The notes under the pieces were generated by a model. It made no database searches, was not told the DNA's origin, and saw nothing but the letters and a program-made list of their open reading frames with translations. From assembly GCA_964019055.1 (NCBI GenBank), contig OZ025206.1, positions 4,216,617-4,280,616 on the forward strand: a stretch of 64,000 nt of DNA. Reading direction: 5' to 3'. The stretch's first letter is position 1; each line of letters opens with the position of its first letter. Source of the stretch: Anthopleura xanthogrammica. Lineage: Eukaryota > Cnidaria > Anthozoa > Actiniaria > Actiniidae. A program made the translations under genes and the position numbers. Of the stretch, positions 42,804 through 54,539 are shown one piece after another.

Positions 42804-44491
42804 CCTGGAATGCGGCAAACGATTGGCTAGGGATCAGGGTTACCAACGCACAGAATTATACCTGGGTGATGATGTGATTCCAATAAGCCCGCGTACTGTG
42901 GCAATGCCAGTCACGTTGTAAAGACAAAAACAGAGTAAAGGATCTGATAAATGATCATGATAGACCAACGGACTGTGGTACGAGAATTTACTGTAATCAC
43001 ATTTTAGGGAAAGTTACAATAATAATAATAATAAATGACCAAATATCTAGCAGCTCAAAATTTATTATAGGAGTCAATAAAATCACATTTGTAAATAGCA
43101 TTATATTGATAAATAATTGTAAATACTTAGTTTTATAACAATCATATATAATAAAAACATTTATAATAAAATATCTTGTATATGGTGTTCAGTCTTTAAT
43201 CAATTTAGCTGGTTTTTTTTCCTCGGGATTTTCATCAACCTGCATTATTTCTGTATCTTTGTAGACAATGTTTCGAAAAAACTTTGCTCATTCTCATCAG
43301 GTGTTGCGTTGCTGGGATACTGTATTCAAGATTTAGTTACTGGATCATTTGAGTTTTTACTGATCCATAAGGTGTACCAAGGCCAAGCTCAGAGGTCCAA
43401 CTTTAATGGACATTATACTTGGTAGAATCTGATCTGTGTCAGTCTTCGTATGAGACCATGGGTATAGTGCATCTCCTTGCTTCAGAATCCAATTTCTAAT
43501 TTTCAAAGAAACAAAAGTGAGTAATTTATAGTACAGTACAGGGTTATTAAATATAACATTTCTAACGATGCCCCCCTCAGCTATAGGTCATACAGATACA
43601 GGATACGAGAACATGAAAGCAATAGAAAATGTGGATCAAAGCTCACAAAGCACTCTGGGAAACCGAGTACTGCAAAATGGAACTGGGAAATCAAAGGAAA
43701 TATCAGAAAAAATATTCTGCTGTTTTCGTCTATTGAAATACTTTTATTTCCATGGAAAAAACTGTCAGATGAATTTTTAGACGAGCCAAAAACGCCGCGT
43801 AAGTACTTAGTTTCCCATCATGCTTTGTGCTAGAAACTCATGCTCGGCCACATTGCCTATTATACGGATTTTAGAGTGAACATTTGTTGAGGGAACATTT
43901 GTTGAGTGAACATTTGTTGAGTGAAAATTTTAAATCCAACCTCCCCCTCAATTTCTATGGACCCTCACCCAACCTTTCCCTTCTACACCTACTGTCGGGT
44001 GGAAGTTAGTTTACACGTTAGATACTATTTATGATTGAATGTCAAGGTTTGTTTTAGTGTCCATAACCGTGTATTCTAACTCTGACCATGTCATCAAACC
44101 ACGAGAAATCAAGGAAATATCACCAAATCAACAAGTCCATTAAGCAATCAATTAGGATAAATAGCAATTAAGTGATGACGTAGCTGTCAATTATCCTGAC
44201 GTCATAAATGCATTAACCAATTATCGATTCAACATTTCTGTACACTCAGAAAAGAATAGCAGAGTTAATTTAACAAGGATCAATTTTGAATCAAAAATCA
44301 AGTTTTCCGTTCGGTTTTAAGAACTTTTGAATCGTGATGGAATTCTTTGTTACTATGAAGTGGTAAGGCAGTTTAATCAAACAATCATCGCGGAGCTTGC
44401 AAGAAATCGTTTCTTAAAGTTGTGATACACGCATGATTACTAGTAATACTCATGCAGTTAAGCCTTGGTTTTACGCTTGTTTATTTCAGAT
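42804..44491. other. Spacer between the PIM-like gene and the next gene
   Basis: Contains the kinase 3' UTR (AATAAA at 43030-43035, further AATAAA near 43150-43170), a ~200-bp repeat (43641-43834), a short direct repeat of GAACATTTGTTGAGTGAACA (43880-43925) and presumably the promoter of the gene that follows. No coding exon could be supported. Confidence 0.55.
43641..43834. mobile_element. ~200-bp repeat, copy 2 (inverted relative to 33581)
   Basis: Starts TCACAAAGCACTCTGGGAAA, ends TTTCCCATCATGCTTTGTGC. The reverse complement aligns with 33581-33788 along its length. Confidence 0.82.
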
Positions 44492-47048
44492 ATGAATTCT
44501 TTTATAGACGACAAGAAACCCGCAGCAAGAAGCCCCGCCCGGAAGGTCGGCTGGCTGGTTTCTGGCACGGGTTTGTCAATGTTGTGTTATATTGTGTGGT
44601 GGGTGATGCTGGTGGAAAATGTAACAACACTGGTAAGAAAAACTTAACCAATCGAATCTCATCATTAATCTTTCCACAAATTTGAGGTTTCTTACATGTC
44701 ATTACCCTTGAGCATCATTTCTTTGTCTAATTGCGCATGAATATGGATAAAACTCATGCAAACAATGGATTTTGTGCGGAAGCTAAAAAGGTCTATTTAA
44801 ACGATAAATATTCTCGTTATTGGTCAATAACCAACAAATGGTTAGCGCGCGCCTCCACAATTAGAACACCGGACCTATTCTACTAGAACACCGAACTCAC
44901 ACCATCATCCTGTACCGAGTACTACGATAAGTGTTAGAGCAGTTTTCGTATGACTATGAAAAACGTACCGCACGAAACGTGCCTTGCCGTGACCGTACCG
45001 TGCCTTATATGAAAACATTCGACATTTGGTGCAGTGTCCGCGCCGTAACCGTGCCTTGACTCTTAACACATACTAAATCTGCTCTATACCAACATTATAC
45101 AAATCATTTTTCTAGGAGTAGATGTTGTTAATGAACCATCTGCTGCAAGCACTACCACCACCAGCAACACAATTCTCCCAGACTTTATTAGCCAGGGTCA
45201 GACATACCACAGACGAACCAACCACGAACCTGATCCTTGCCTGAGCATTTTATCCTCATCACACGTACACTCACCGAGTGTTGATAGAATACAAGATGGC
45301 AAGGAGAAGGAGAACACAACCGAAGTATCTCAGAAGAGGAAATGGTTCTCGTGGTTGAAAAAAGGAAGCAAAAAGAACAAGGTCGTGGAAGATGCTGCGA
45401 AGAACAACGATGGATCAGCTAAGTCAGCAAGTGCAAAACCAGAACCAAACAGCTTATCAGAGTCCAGCTTCAAAATTCTCCAACTGACAGCCTCTCCTGG
45501 TGGGGCAAGGAAGGCTTACCACAGACTTTGTGCAGTACCTTTGCACAAGGCTGACCAGGTCCATAATGAATCTTGTCCAAGGGTTGATGACACTATAAGT
45601 GATGTGGACCTTGATAGTGTACTTGATAGTGCAGCAAGCAGAGAAAACCTGGACAAGAAATCACTTGACGGCGACAAGCATCATGATACAATGAAGGTAA
45701 GTGATTCGAAGATAGCTCTGGTTTTTTTCCTGTCAGCTTCCAATGTATTTTAAGATACTGATGTTATTCCTACATGATCTTTTTAGACATTTTCGCTATC
45801 TGATGTCAGTTCTTTTGGGGAAAGCGAGATGTCAGATTCAGATTCGGTGAGTACATTTTTTCCTTAATTCATTATTTTTAAAAATTATTCATTTATTATT
45901 TTAACTGAGAAATTATTCATTTATCTTATTTTATGATGGTGATGATGATGATGATATATGATGATGATGGTGGTGATGGTGGTGGTGGTGGGATGGTGAT
46001 GATGCATGATGATATGATGGAGGTGTTGGTGATAATGATGGTGGTTGTGATGATGATGTTGCCAAACTCAATGTTCAACTGTATTGACACCACTGGTTTT
46101 CTATTATTTTCTTGTCAGTCTTCATCATTTACTGAAGTAACTTCCCTCAGTTCAGGAGAGCTATCAGATTGCTGGGGACTAAGTGATGGCCAGCTTCCAC
46201 CATCAGAGGAAGACCGATCCCAAGATTTGACCACTTGTGGGGTTGATGCAACTGCTTCTACTAACATTGATGGACCAGGATGTGATGACATTCCTGTAGA
46301 AGGAGAGACACCCTATCCCTCTGATAGTGCTACCATTCCTGGAGACATGGATAACACAGATAAAAACACTGAAGTACCTAATGATGTCCCAGATACTCCA
46401 GTAGATAACGAGGCACCATGCTCTTGTGATAGTGCTGCTATTCCTGAGGCCATTGTTACATCAGTTAATAACATCGAAGTACCCAGTCATGCCCCAAATA
46501 CTGTCGAGACTTTGGATACTCCTGATAGATTTGGTGAAGTACCAGGTGGGACGATCACCGACGTGTATGCACTGATCGTACGGACATTAAACCTTGGCTT
46601 GTCTAAGTCTAAACATCCTGTTTCAAGGGGTACATCTGGACAAGTGGACGAATTGGAATCAAGTGAACCCCGTGCAGATCGATCAGCAGGTGGTGTACAG
46701 GATAAGACACAACGTAATGATGTAGAGGAAGAGGAGTGCACCAGTGAAGTATCAGACCATACCACAACCAGCCTCCATAAAATGCACACAGAGTGGCCTC
46801 AACAACACGTCAACATTGAGGTACTTCTTGGCTTAAAGGCACCCAAGAACTCCTTCGAGGCCCTCGTGGTTCAAAAATTCAGGGACGAAGAAGCCTTAGA
46901 CTCGGCCAACAGCTCAGCTCAGCTGAAGATAACTGCTATGTCAACTCAGGCAAAAAAAGATGCTTCGATTGAGGCCAAATCAGAGATGTCTGTGGATTCT
47001 GGGGTCGGGTCCCATGGAGAGTTTACTTCTACACGTGCACAGCCTTAA
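44492..47048 (+). CDS. Unrecognised Ser/acid-rich protein gene, possibly membrane-anchored
   Basis: No family was recognised. Three exons join securely in phase: 45116-45696, 45787-45846 and 46119-47048, ending in TAA. They encode a polar protein with a basic cluster (KRKWFSWLKKGSKKNK), Ser/Asp/Glu-rich stretches (SDSDS, SSGELSDCWGLSDG) typical of CK2 sites, and DSGVGS near the C-terminus (46995-47012), which fits the beta-TrCP phosphodegron DSGxxS. Upstream, an exon at 44490-44632 has an ATG at 44492 opening a frame with a basic N-terminus and one hydrophobic segment (GWLVSGTGLSMLCYIVWWVM). That frame does not join in phase to the acceptor at 45115; it would fit an acceptor at 45195, or there is an undetected small exon. 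The 5' part is therefore provisional. AATAAA at 47267-47272. Confidence 0.6.
44690..44795. mobile_element. Degenerate family C foldback remnant
   Basis: GTCATTACCCTTGAGCATCA, ATTTCTTTGTCTAATTGCGC and GAATATGGATAAAACTCATG match parts of family C; the outer arms are mostly lost. Confidence 0.55.
44936..45085. mobile_element. Foldback element, family D, copy 3
   Basis: Starts AGAGCAGTTTTCGTATGAC, ends ACTAAATCTGCTCT; interior CCTTGCCGTGACCGTACCGT and complements. It ends 30 bp before the 45116 exon. Confidence 0.85.
45934..46062. repeat. GATG/GGT trinucleotide-rich tract
   Basis: GATGATGATGATGG and GGTGGTGGTGGTGG runs in the intron before the last exon of the unrecognised gene. They extend the open frame to the left (poly-Met/Asp), but the acceptor at 46118 shows this part is intronic. 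Confidence 0.85.
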
Positions 47049-48959
47049 TAACAGCCTTAATTCATCCATGTTTTTAATAATCTTAAGTTTGTAAAAATCT
47101 CTCTTGAAATCCTTTTACTTTGGCTTTTAAAGCCTAAAAATCCACATTTTGCATCAATGGAAAATAATCAAATATCTGGTGCATGAATCTATGCATGCTG
47201 TAATCATTGATAGATATGTATGTGTGTGTGACAGTGTCAGTGAGTGTTGAGTGTGTTTTTCAAAGAAATAAAAGAGAGTACTAAAATATATGGTCATTAT
47301 ATTATCATATTATTAGTTATGAAAATGGTTGAACTACAGCAAGCTTGCCATAACCTTTGCCGCACACTTTTCAGTGTGCTAGACTCCAGTTTCGATGTGC
47401 GCCACAGTGCAGCAACCCCTGGCAATGTGTGCCACAAGGCAAAAGCTTTCTAGCAATGTGTTCCACAGTCTGCAGCTTTCTGGCAATGTGTAGCAGAAAG
47501 TAATAGTTCTGTGTCACTGTGTCCCAAAAGGCAACACAGTGACACAGAACTAGTGTGACTGTGTTGCCTTGCAATTTGCATTTGACATGTAAATTAGGTG
47601 CTCTGGCAGCCTTGTGGCGGTGTGTGCCAGAGTTGAGGCACAGTATACCAGAGGGTATGCCACAAGGTTCTGTAACGTTTCTGCAAACACTGCCAGAAAG
47701 CAGTGTGCCACCAGGTTCTGGCACATTTCTCTGGCACACAATGCCACAAGGCTGCCACTGAATCCCCTTTTTCACACTTACATGTAAATTTGCATGTCAA
47801 ATTCATATCAGGCTGCCAGAGGTGTGTGAGAAACTTCTGGCAAACTTGTGGCACTGTTGACAAACAGTGTGCCAGAGAGCATATAATTTCTATAAGTTAA
47901 GGACCTAAACTAGACCTAGGTTTTGTGTGAATCCATGTGTGGTGGGAGTGGGGGTGGGGGAAATTCACAATTAAATTAACCTATTTCAAACTCACCACCA
48001 ATCAAAATGGCTGTCCTTCTTCTAGGCTTCTTTAATAATAAGGAAAATGTACATCTTGCTGTTAGGAACTTGAGTTTCCCGAATTCACCTACAAATTATA
48101 TATAAAAATAAGATTATGAAATGCTTTTAAACTTTAAAGTCTGTTTATTAATTTATGAAATTGAAAGAAAAATATAAAGAAAAATAGAATGGGAACTTAC
48201 ATTTTTCTTACAGAAATGTAGCAACTGGCACTTGCAACTGAATGTTCTCAGTTAAACATGTGGAAGGATGGATGTTGTTTGGTCAGTTTTATCATCAAGT
48301 CACAAAATGATCATCTGGATGAACGGAATCTCAATCCACTTTGTGCACAAGTGTCATATATTCTTACCAGAACACAATGCACAGTCACTGAGAAACACCA
48401 AGCAATTGAATATACCATAAGTGCTCACTCCCAGAAAGACCATATTTGTTGCTTGCAAATAGATGTAGTGAACTCAGAAATCAATGTCATCATCATTCAC
48501 TAGCTTCCTCCTGAAACAGTACATAAGAAATTAAGTTAGAGTCATTATTCCTAGGACTAATTGGTTGGGAGCAGCTACAACAAGAGGGGTCATTCTTCTG
48601 TTTTATTCAAGTATTGACTATAATATTGCTCATAGCTTTCTCTAATAATGCTTAACCAGACAGGCCACATTACAATGTTTTGGGCAACACAATCAAGTTG
48701 GACGGCGCCTTTTCCAACGTGATTGGTTGACAACAAATAACATGCCAATTCAACGTGACGGTGGCAAACAAAAGGTGGTTGGCTAACACATTACTCAAGA
48801 AATGCCAAGGCTAGTCATTTATATTTGAATTTTTTTTCTGCATACCTTTTGCTATAACGTGGGTACTAGCTATAGGTAGAAGTATAAATATAAATAATGT
48901 GCATCTGATCAAATAAAATAACAATGTAATGTAGAAATATTGAACATTATGATCATTAT
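47049..48959. other. 3' flank with nested inverted repeats
   Basis: After the 3' UTR, 47330-47890 is full of related words such as GTGCCACAAGG, TGTGCCAGAG and TTCTGGCA in both orientations, with inverted pairs like GTGTCACTGTGTCCCAAAAG / AACACAGTGACACAGAAC and ACATGTAAATTAGG / ACATGTAAATTTGCATG. It looks like a composite foldback element. At 48270-48500 lies a diverged copy of the unit amplified at 49.1-52.7 kb (GAGAAACACCAAGCAATTGA). No gene. Confidence 0.6.
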
Positions 48960-49124
48960 CATTACTGAAGGAAGACTTTGACTAAAGCCGACACCAGACA
49001 CTTGAAGCTCGCATCTGCTTCAATAAAGGCCTGTGTGGTTCAATCACTGTAACGAGATCTTTAACCAAAAAAAAGTCCAATTTGACTTAAGCCAAAACCT
49101 TAATGCTCACAACTGCTATTAAAC

Positions 49125-49632
49125 ATTATCATTACTGAAGGAAGATGCCGCGCAACATTGTGGAGAAACACCAAGGAATTGAATATTTAAGCTCCTCACT
49201 CCCGGAAGGAGCATATTTTTCTACTTTCATCTTAGGAATCAGTAGACGGACTTCCTCCACTAACACCACATGAAGCAGCATTATTAAGAGGACACCGAGG
49301 GTCTTATTCCCAGACCCCAAAAGGATTTTAAAGTTTGCGTGCATTTTATCATCACGTCACAAAAACGATCTGAATGGACTTTCTCCACCATGACCAACAT
49401 TATGGAGAAACACCAAGGAATTGAATAATTTAAGCTCCTCATTCCTGGAAGGAGCATATTTTTCTACTTTCATCTTAGGAATCAGTAGACGGACTTCCTC
49501 CACTAACACCACATGAAGCAGCATTATTAAGAGGACACCGAGGGTCTTATTCCCAGACCCCACAAGGATTTTAAAATTTGCGTGCATTTATCATCACGTC
49601 ACATGACGATCTGAATGGACTTTCTCCACCAT
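49125..49632 (-). repeat. Paired unit, pair 1, with conserved 64-76 aa minus-strand frames
   Basis: Two direct copies of a ~240-270 bp unit containing GGAGAAACACCAAGGAATTG and AGGAATCAGTAGACGGACTT and ending GGACTTTCTCCACCATG. Each copy has a minus-strand frame starting MHANFKILLGSGNKTLGV with a hydrophobic stretch (LLIMLLHVVLV) and a charged tail. Frames: 49132-49344 and 49357-49587. Whether these are translated is unknown. Confidence 0.8.
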
Positions 49633-50104
49633 GTGTGCAACATCAATTCCTAATGAGGTGACAAGGTTTTTGCAATTGAAAGTTTTTACCTAATAAATTA
49701 CCCAATAATAAAGTAATGCAATTACAATTTTTAAAATTGAAATCTTTACTAGAAATGTTTTCTTTTGTTGACATAAATTTAGCTTTTTTATTGGATTAAT
49801 TTAATCTCAAAATAATATATTTTGTATTTTAGGTTTAAAATTATTTATTACGTCATAGTTAAGTTTTTATATACTTTCTCATATGGTACCAAGTAGAAGT
49901 CATTTACATAATACAAAAAGAAATGTTATAGAATAATGTTAGAAATATTGCCAATCAGAAATTTAAGAGCAGTTTATAGAAGTGTAAAATGTTGAATACA
50001 GCATTTGAGATAATTGTGACACCATTTGAAAAGATCATCGTGTATGCCAAAATATCTAGGCTTGACTATGAGAAAAGAACTTGCACTCCCATGTACATCT
50101 ATCT

Positions 50105-50560
50105 TTAAGGTAAAGTTCTCTTTGACTAAAGCCGACACTGGACACTTAACGCCCGCAGCTGCTATGATAAAGGCCTGAGTGGTTCAATCACTGTAACGAG
50201 ATCTTTAAGGTAAGGTTCTCTTTGACTAAAGCCGACACTGGACACTTAACGCCCGCAGCTGCTGAGAAATGCCGGTGCAGTTCAATCACTGTAACGAGAT
50301 CCATACCTAAGTATGGTTCTCTTTGACTAAAGCCGTCACCGGACACTTAACGCTGGCATCTGCCCCGAAAAAGGCCTGTGCGGTTCAATCACTGTAACAA
50401 GATCCTTAACCCAGTAAAGTCCTCTTTGACTAAGCCATCACTGGACAATAAGCACTCGCATCTGCTCCGATAAAGGCCTGTGCAGTTCAATCACTGTAAC
50501 GAGATCTTTAACCAAAAAAAGTCCAATTTGACTGAAAGCGAAACCTTAACACTCACAACT
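50105..50560. repeat. ~95-bp tandem subrepeat, array 1 (about 4-5 units)
   Basis: Unit words: TCTTTGACTAAAGCCGACAC, TGGACACTTAACGCCCGCAG, AAAGGCCTGTGTGGTTCAAT, CACTGTAACGAGATCTTTAA. A partial array lies at 48965-49120 and a longer one at 51550-52200. Confidence 0.92.
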
Positions 50561-50569
50561 GCTATTAAA

Positions 50570-51081
50570 CATTATCATTACTGAGGAAGATGCCGCGCAA
50601 CATTGTGGAGAAACACCAAGGAATTGAATAATTTAAGCTCCTCATTCCCGGAAGAGGCATATTTTTCTACTTTCATCTTAGGAATCAGTAGACGGACTTC
50701 CTCCACTAACACCACGTGAAGCAGCATTATTAAGAGGACACCGAGGGTCTTATTCCCAGACCCCAAAAGGATTTTAAAGTTTGCGTGCATTTAATTTATC
50801 ATCACGTCACAAAACGATCTGAATGGACTTTCTCCACCATGAGCCTACATTATGGAGAAACACCAAGGAATTGAATAATTTAAGCTCCTCATTCCCAGAA
50901 GGAGCATATTTTTCTACTTTCATCTTAGGAATCAGTAGACGGACTTCCTCCACTAACACCACATGAAGCAGCATTATTAAGAGGACACCGAGGGTCTTAT
51001 TCCCAGACCCCACAAGGATTTTAAAATTTGCGTGCATTTATCATCACGTCACATGACGATCTGAATGGACTTTCTCCACCA
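50570..51081 (-). repeat. Paired unit, pair 2
   Basis: Copies 3 and 4 of the unit described at 49125. Minus-strand frames 50578-50790 and 50807-51037 keep the MHANFKIL start and the hydrophobic segment. Confidence 0.8.
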
Positions 51082-51549
51082 TGTGCGCAACATCAATTCC
51101 TAATGAGGTGACAAGGTTTTTGCAATTGAAAGTTTTTACCTAATAAATTACCCAATAATAAAGTAATGCAATCACAATTTTTAAAATTGAAATCTTTACT
51201 AGAAATGTTTTCTTTTGTTGACATAAATTTAGCTTTTTTATTGGATAAACGTTAATCTCAAAATAATATATTTTGTATTTTAGGTTTAAAATTATTTATT
51301 ACGTCATAGTTAAGTTTTTATATACTTTCTCATATGGTACCAAGTAGAAGTTATTTACGTTATATGAAAAGAAATGTTATAGAATAATGTTAGAAATATT
51401 GCCAATCAGAAATTTAAGAGCAGTTTATAGAAGTGTAAAATGTTGAATACAGCATTTGAGATAATTGTGACACCATTTGAAAAGATCATCGTGTATGCCA
51501 AAATATCTAGGCTTGACTATGAGAAAAGAACTTGCACTCCCATGTACAT

Positions 51550-52200
51550 CTATCTTTAAGGTAAAGTTCTCTTTGACTAAAGCCGACACTGGACACTTTA
51601 AACGCCTGCATACACTCTGATAAAGGCTGGTGCAGTTCAATCACTGTAACGAGATCTTTAAGGTAAAGTTCTCTTTGACTAAAGCCGACACTGGACACTT
51701 AACGCCCGCAGCTGCTATGATAAAGGCCTGTGTGGTTCAATCACTGTAACGAGATCTTTAAGGTAAGGTTCTCTTTGACTAAAGCCGACACTGGACACTT
51801 AACGCCCGCAGCTGCTGAGAAATGCCGGTGCAGTTCAATCACTGTAACGAGATCCATACCTAAGTAAGGTTCTCTTTGACTAAAGCCGTCACCGGACACT
51901 TAACGCTGGCATCTGCCCCGAAAAAGGCCTGTGCGGTTCAATCACTGTAACAAGATCCTTAACCCAGTAAAGTCCTCTTTGACTAAGCCATCACTGGACA
52001 ATAAGCACTCGCATCTGCTCCGATAAAGGCCTGTGCAGTTTAATCACATGTACCAAGATCTTTAAGGTAAAGTCCTCTTTGACTAAAGCCGACACCAGAC
52101 ACTTGATGCTCGCATCTGCTTCGATAAAGGCCTGTGTGTTTCAATCACTGTAACGAGATCTTTAACCAAAAAAAAGTCCAATTTGACTGAAGCCGAAACC
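51550..52200. repeat. ~95-bp tandem subrepeat, array 2 (about 6-7 units)
   Basis: Same unit as at 50105-50560 with more copies; individual units differ in the segment between GGACACTTAA and AAAGGCC, and the order of the variants (CCGACACTGG, CCGTCACCGG, CCATCACTGG) repeats the order in array 1. That shows block duplication. Confidence 0.92.
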
Positions 52201-52225
52201 TTAATGCTCACAACTGCTATTAAAC

Positions 52226-52733
52226 ATTATCATTACTGAAGGAAGATGCCACGCAACATTGTGGAGAAACACCAAGGAATTGAATAATTTAAGCTCCTCA
52301 TTCCCGGAAGGAGCATATTTTTCTACTTTCATCTTAGGAATCAGTAGACGGACTTCCTCCACTAACACCACATGAAGCAGCATTATTAAGAGGACACCGA
52401 GGGTCTTATTCCCAGACCCCAAAAGGATTTTAAAATTTGCGTGCATTTTATCATCACGTCACAAAACGATCTGAATGGACTTTCTCCACCATGAGCCAAC
52501 ATTATGGAGAAACACCAAGGAATTGAATAATTTAAGCTCCTCATTCCTAGAAGGAGCATATTTTTCTACTTTCATCTTAGGAATCAGTAGACGGACTTCC
52601 TCCACTAACACCACATGAAGCAGCATTATTAAGAGGACACCGAGGGTCTTATTCCCAGACCCCACAAGGATTTTAAAATTTGCGTGCATTTATCATCACG
52701 TCACATGACGATCTGAATGGACTTTCTCCACCA
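52226..52733 (-). repeat. Paired unit, pair 3
   Basis: Copies 5 and 6 of the unit described at 49125, with minus-strand frames 52201-52446 and 52459-52689. The higher-order array ends here, and unrelated AT-rich DNA follows. Confidence 0.8.
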
Positions 52734-52735
52734 TG

Positions 52736-54539
52736 TGCGCAACATCAATTCCTAGTGGACCAAATGAGGTGACAAGGTTTGAAATTTTTCGTGTAAGAGC
52801 GAATTATCCAAAAGATACGATTAGATAAATTTATTTCGTGTAGATATGATTTTGAGAATTTAAATCCTGTTTTTGAGAGGTATTCAATAAGTTTTTTATG
52901 CTGCATGAATTTTATCAAAAATGTTAATGGTGATATATTTCTTTCTCTTTGGATTGCATCTAATATATGTTATTATTGTTTAGCTTACACAGATTTCTTT
53001 GTTATTCATTGGGATTTGAAACATATTGTATTATTTTGGTATTTTTTATTGTTATCAATTTTAATCACATAGTTTTGAAAAATGAGCTATAAAAATGTGA
53101 GGTCGATAAACTTTTTTTTTTAAATTGAAGCATTTTTATTTAGATTTTATACAAAAATAGCTACTCATGAATAATAATAATGCATAAATAATAACAATAC
53201 ATAATTTTTAAATTATATTTTACTCTTAGTCAAATGAATAAATGAATAAAAATTCTTCAGGTAAAAGGGTAAAAGAAGACTGAATCCAAATTCCATATTT
53301 TCACGATTCCCAATTCCCGAAATTCCAAATTCTAACTCACTCAAAAATTTTGCATTCATGGTAAAGTCTAAGCTCTCCTCTCGTAAATTTTGAAACCCCG
53401 CCCGTTTGCATTGCCACTTATGGCTGAGAGCCCTTTCTCGTTAGCGACTGTACCAGCTCAAGTTTAAAAGTTTATAGGACCATTTTATCGATTTTGGCGA
53501 TTTTGGCCGCTTACGAGAGCTTCGACTGTACTTTGTATCTTCTTAAATTAGTACAGAATGATTTAACAGTCATTTCTAATCTTAAAATATAAGAAAAGAC
53601 AGTTTTTGGAAGACAACGCTTGAAGAACAAAGTTGGCGACCATGTTTGAAACAAAGCAAGACTTTCACCTCAAAAAATATCAACTTTAGCTAACTTTTTC
53701 GCATGTTATCTCACGATTAAAAGAAAAATAAGCATAAATACCTTGTCTTATTCAACCTTCTATTTCATTCTAGTCCATAATTCGCCAGGTTTTTCTTGTT
53801 TTACATCGTTTTAAGCCACTGCATTGACCACCAACATTTCTCGAAACTCCTTCTTCTTCAACTGCTAACTCTGCACTGATAATGGACGCACTGACGCACT
53901 TGCGCCGACAACTTTACTTGCATACCAGCGTGCAAATCCGTGCACATGCACACATTGGATTGCATGCATGCTGGAATGGAATGTGGAATGTGGAATATTG
54001 TTAAAGGTGCTAGTTAATTTTTACAATACGTTAATCATGGCCTTTTGTTGTCTCTTATTGTAAATTTAATTTCAATTAACCCTGTTTTATTTAATTTTCA
54101 GTTTTATTTCTCTCTCAGTTTCAGTAAAACATGCCAAATTACATGATATCAGGCAAATAAATTTCCTGAAAATGTCATGGTCATGATGAATGAAAAAGGA
54201 AAAATTAAAAAAATTCCCAACAAAATAATTTCCTAAGCACAAAAATTATGCAAACATGTATTATTAGATTTTTTAGTAATTCCTCGCAAATACAGTAAAA
54301 TTTACTTGTATTTTGAAAACTTTCAAAATTAAACTTTAGTATACCTGTGGTAAAAAGTAAAACACAGGAATCCCAACAGCAGAAAACTGTCTGAGAAATT
54401 AGTACGAGTCTTTCACTAAAAAATGCCAACTAAACAATTTCTCACATAGTCCAATATAAAACTAAAACCTATTACACGCATCCTACAATATTAAATCAAA
54501 CAATTTATAACCGAACTTTCAAAAAAAATTGGCTAGCAC
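52736..54539. other. AT-rich spacer without a gene
   Basis: No exon or palindrome family assigned, apart from a possible TIR remnant (CGACTGTAC / GCGACTGTACC) at about 53440-53530 that resembles the ends of the element at 39752. Short near-repeats GAATGGAATGTGGAATGTGG at about 53975. Confidence 0.45.

Larger units (their letters stand above)
48960..52735. repeat. Higher-order tandem repeat, ~1.45-1.62 kb period, ~2.5 copies
   Basis: Each period is [~95-bp subrepeats] + [two ~240-270 bp units] + [~470 bp AT-rich unique part]. The paired units lie at about 49125-49632, 50570-51081 and 52226-52733. The AT-rich part at 49633-50104 recurs almost unchanged at 51082-51545. Period length varies with the number of ~95-bp subrepeats. 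Identity between copies is high, so the amplification is recent. Confidence 0.95.

Noticed and set aside
45933..46118. Met/Asp/Gly-rich N-terminal part of the last-exon frame of the orphan gene
   Set aside because: It is a GATG/GGT microsatellite before a clear acceptor (TTCTTGTCAG at 46118), and the preceding exons join in phase at that acceptor.
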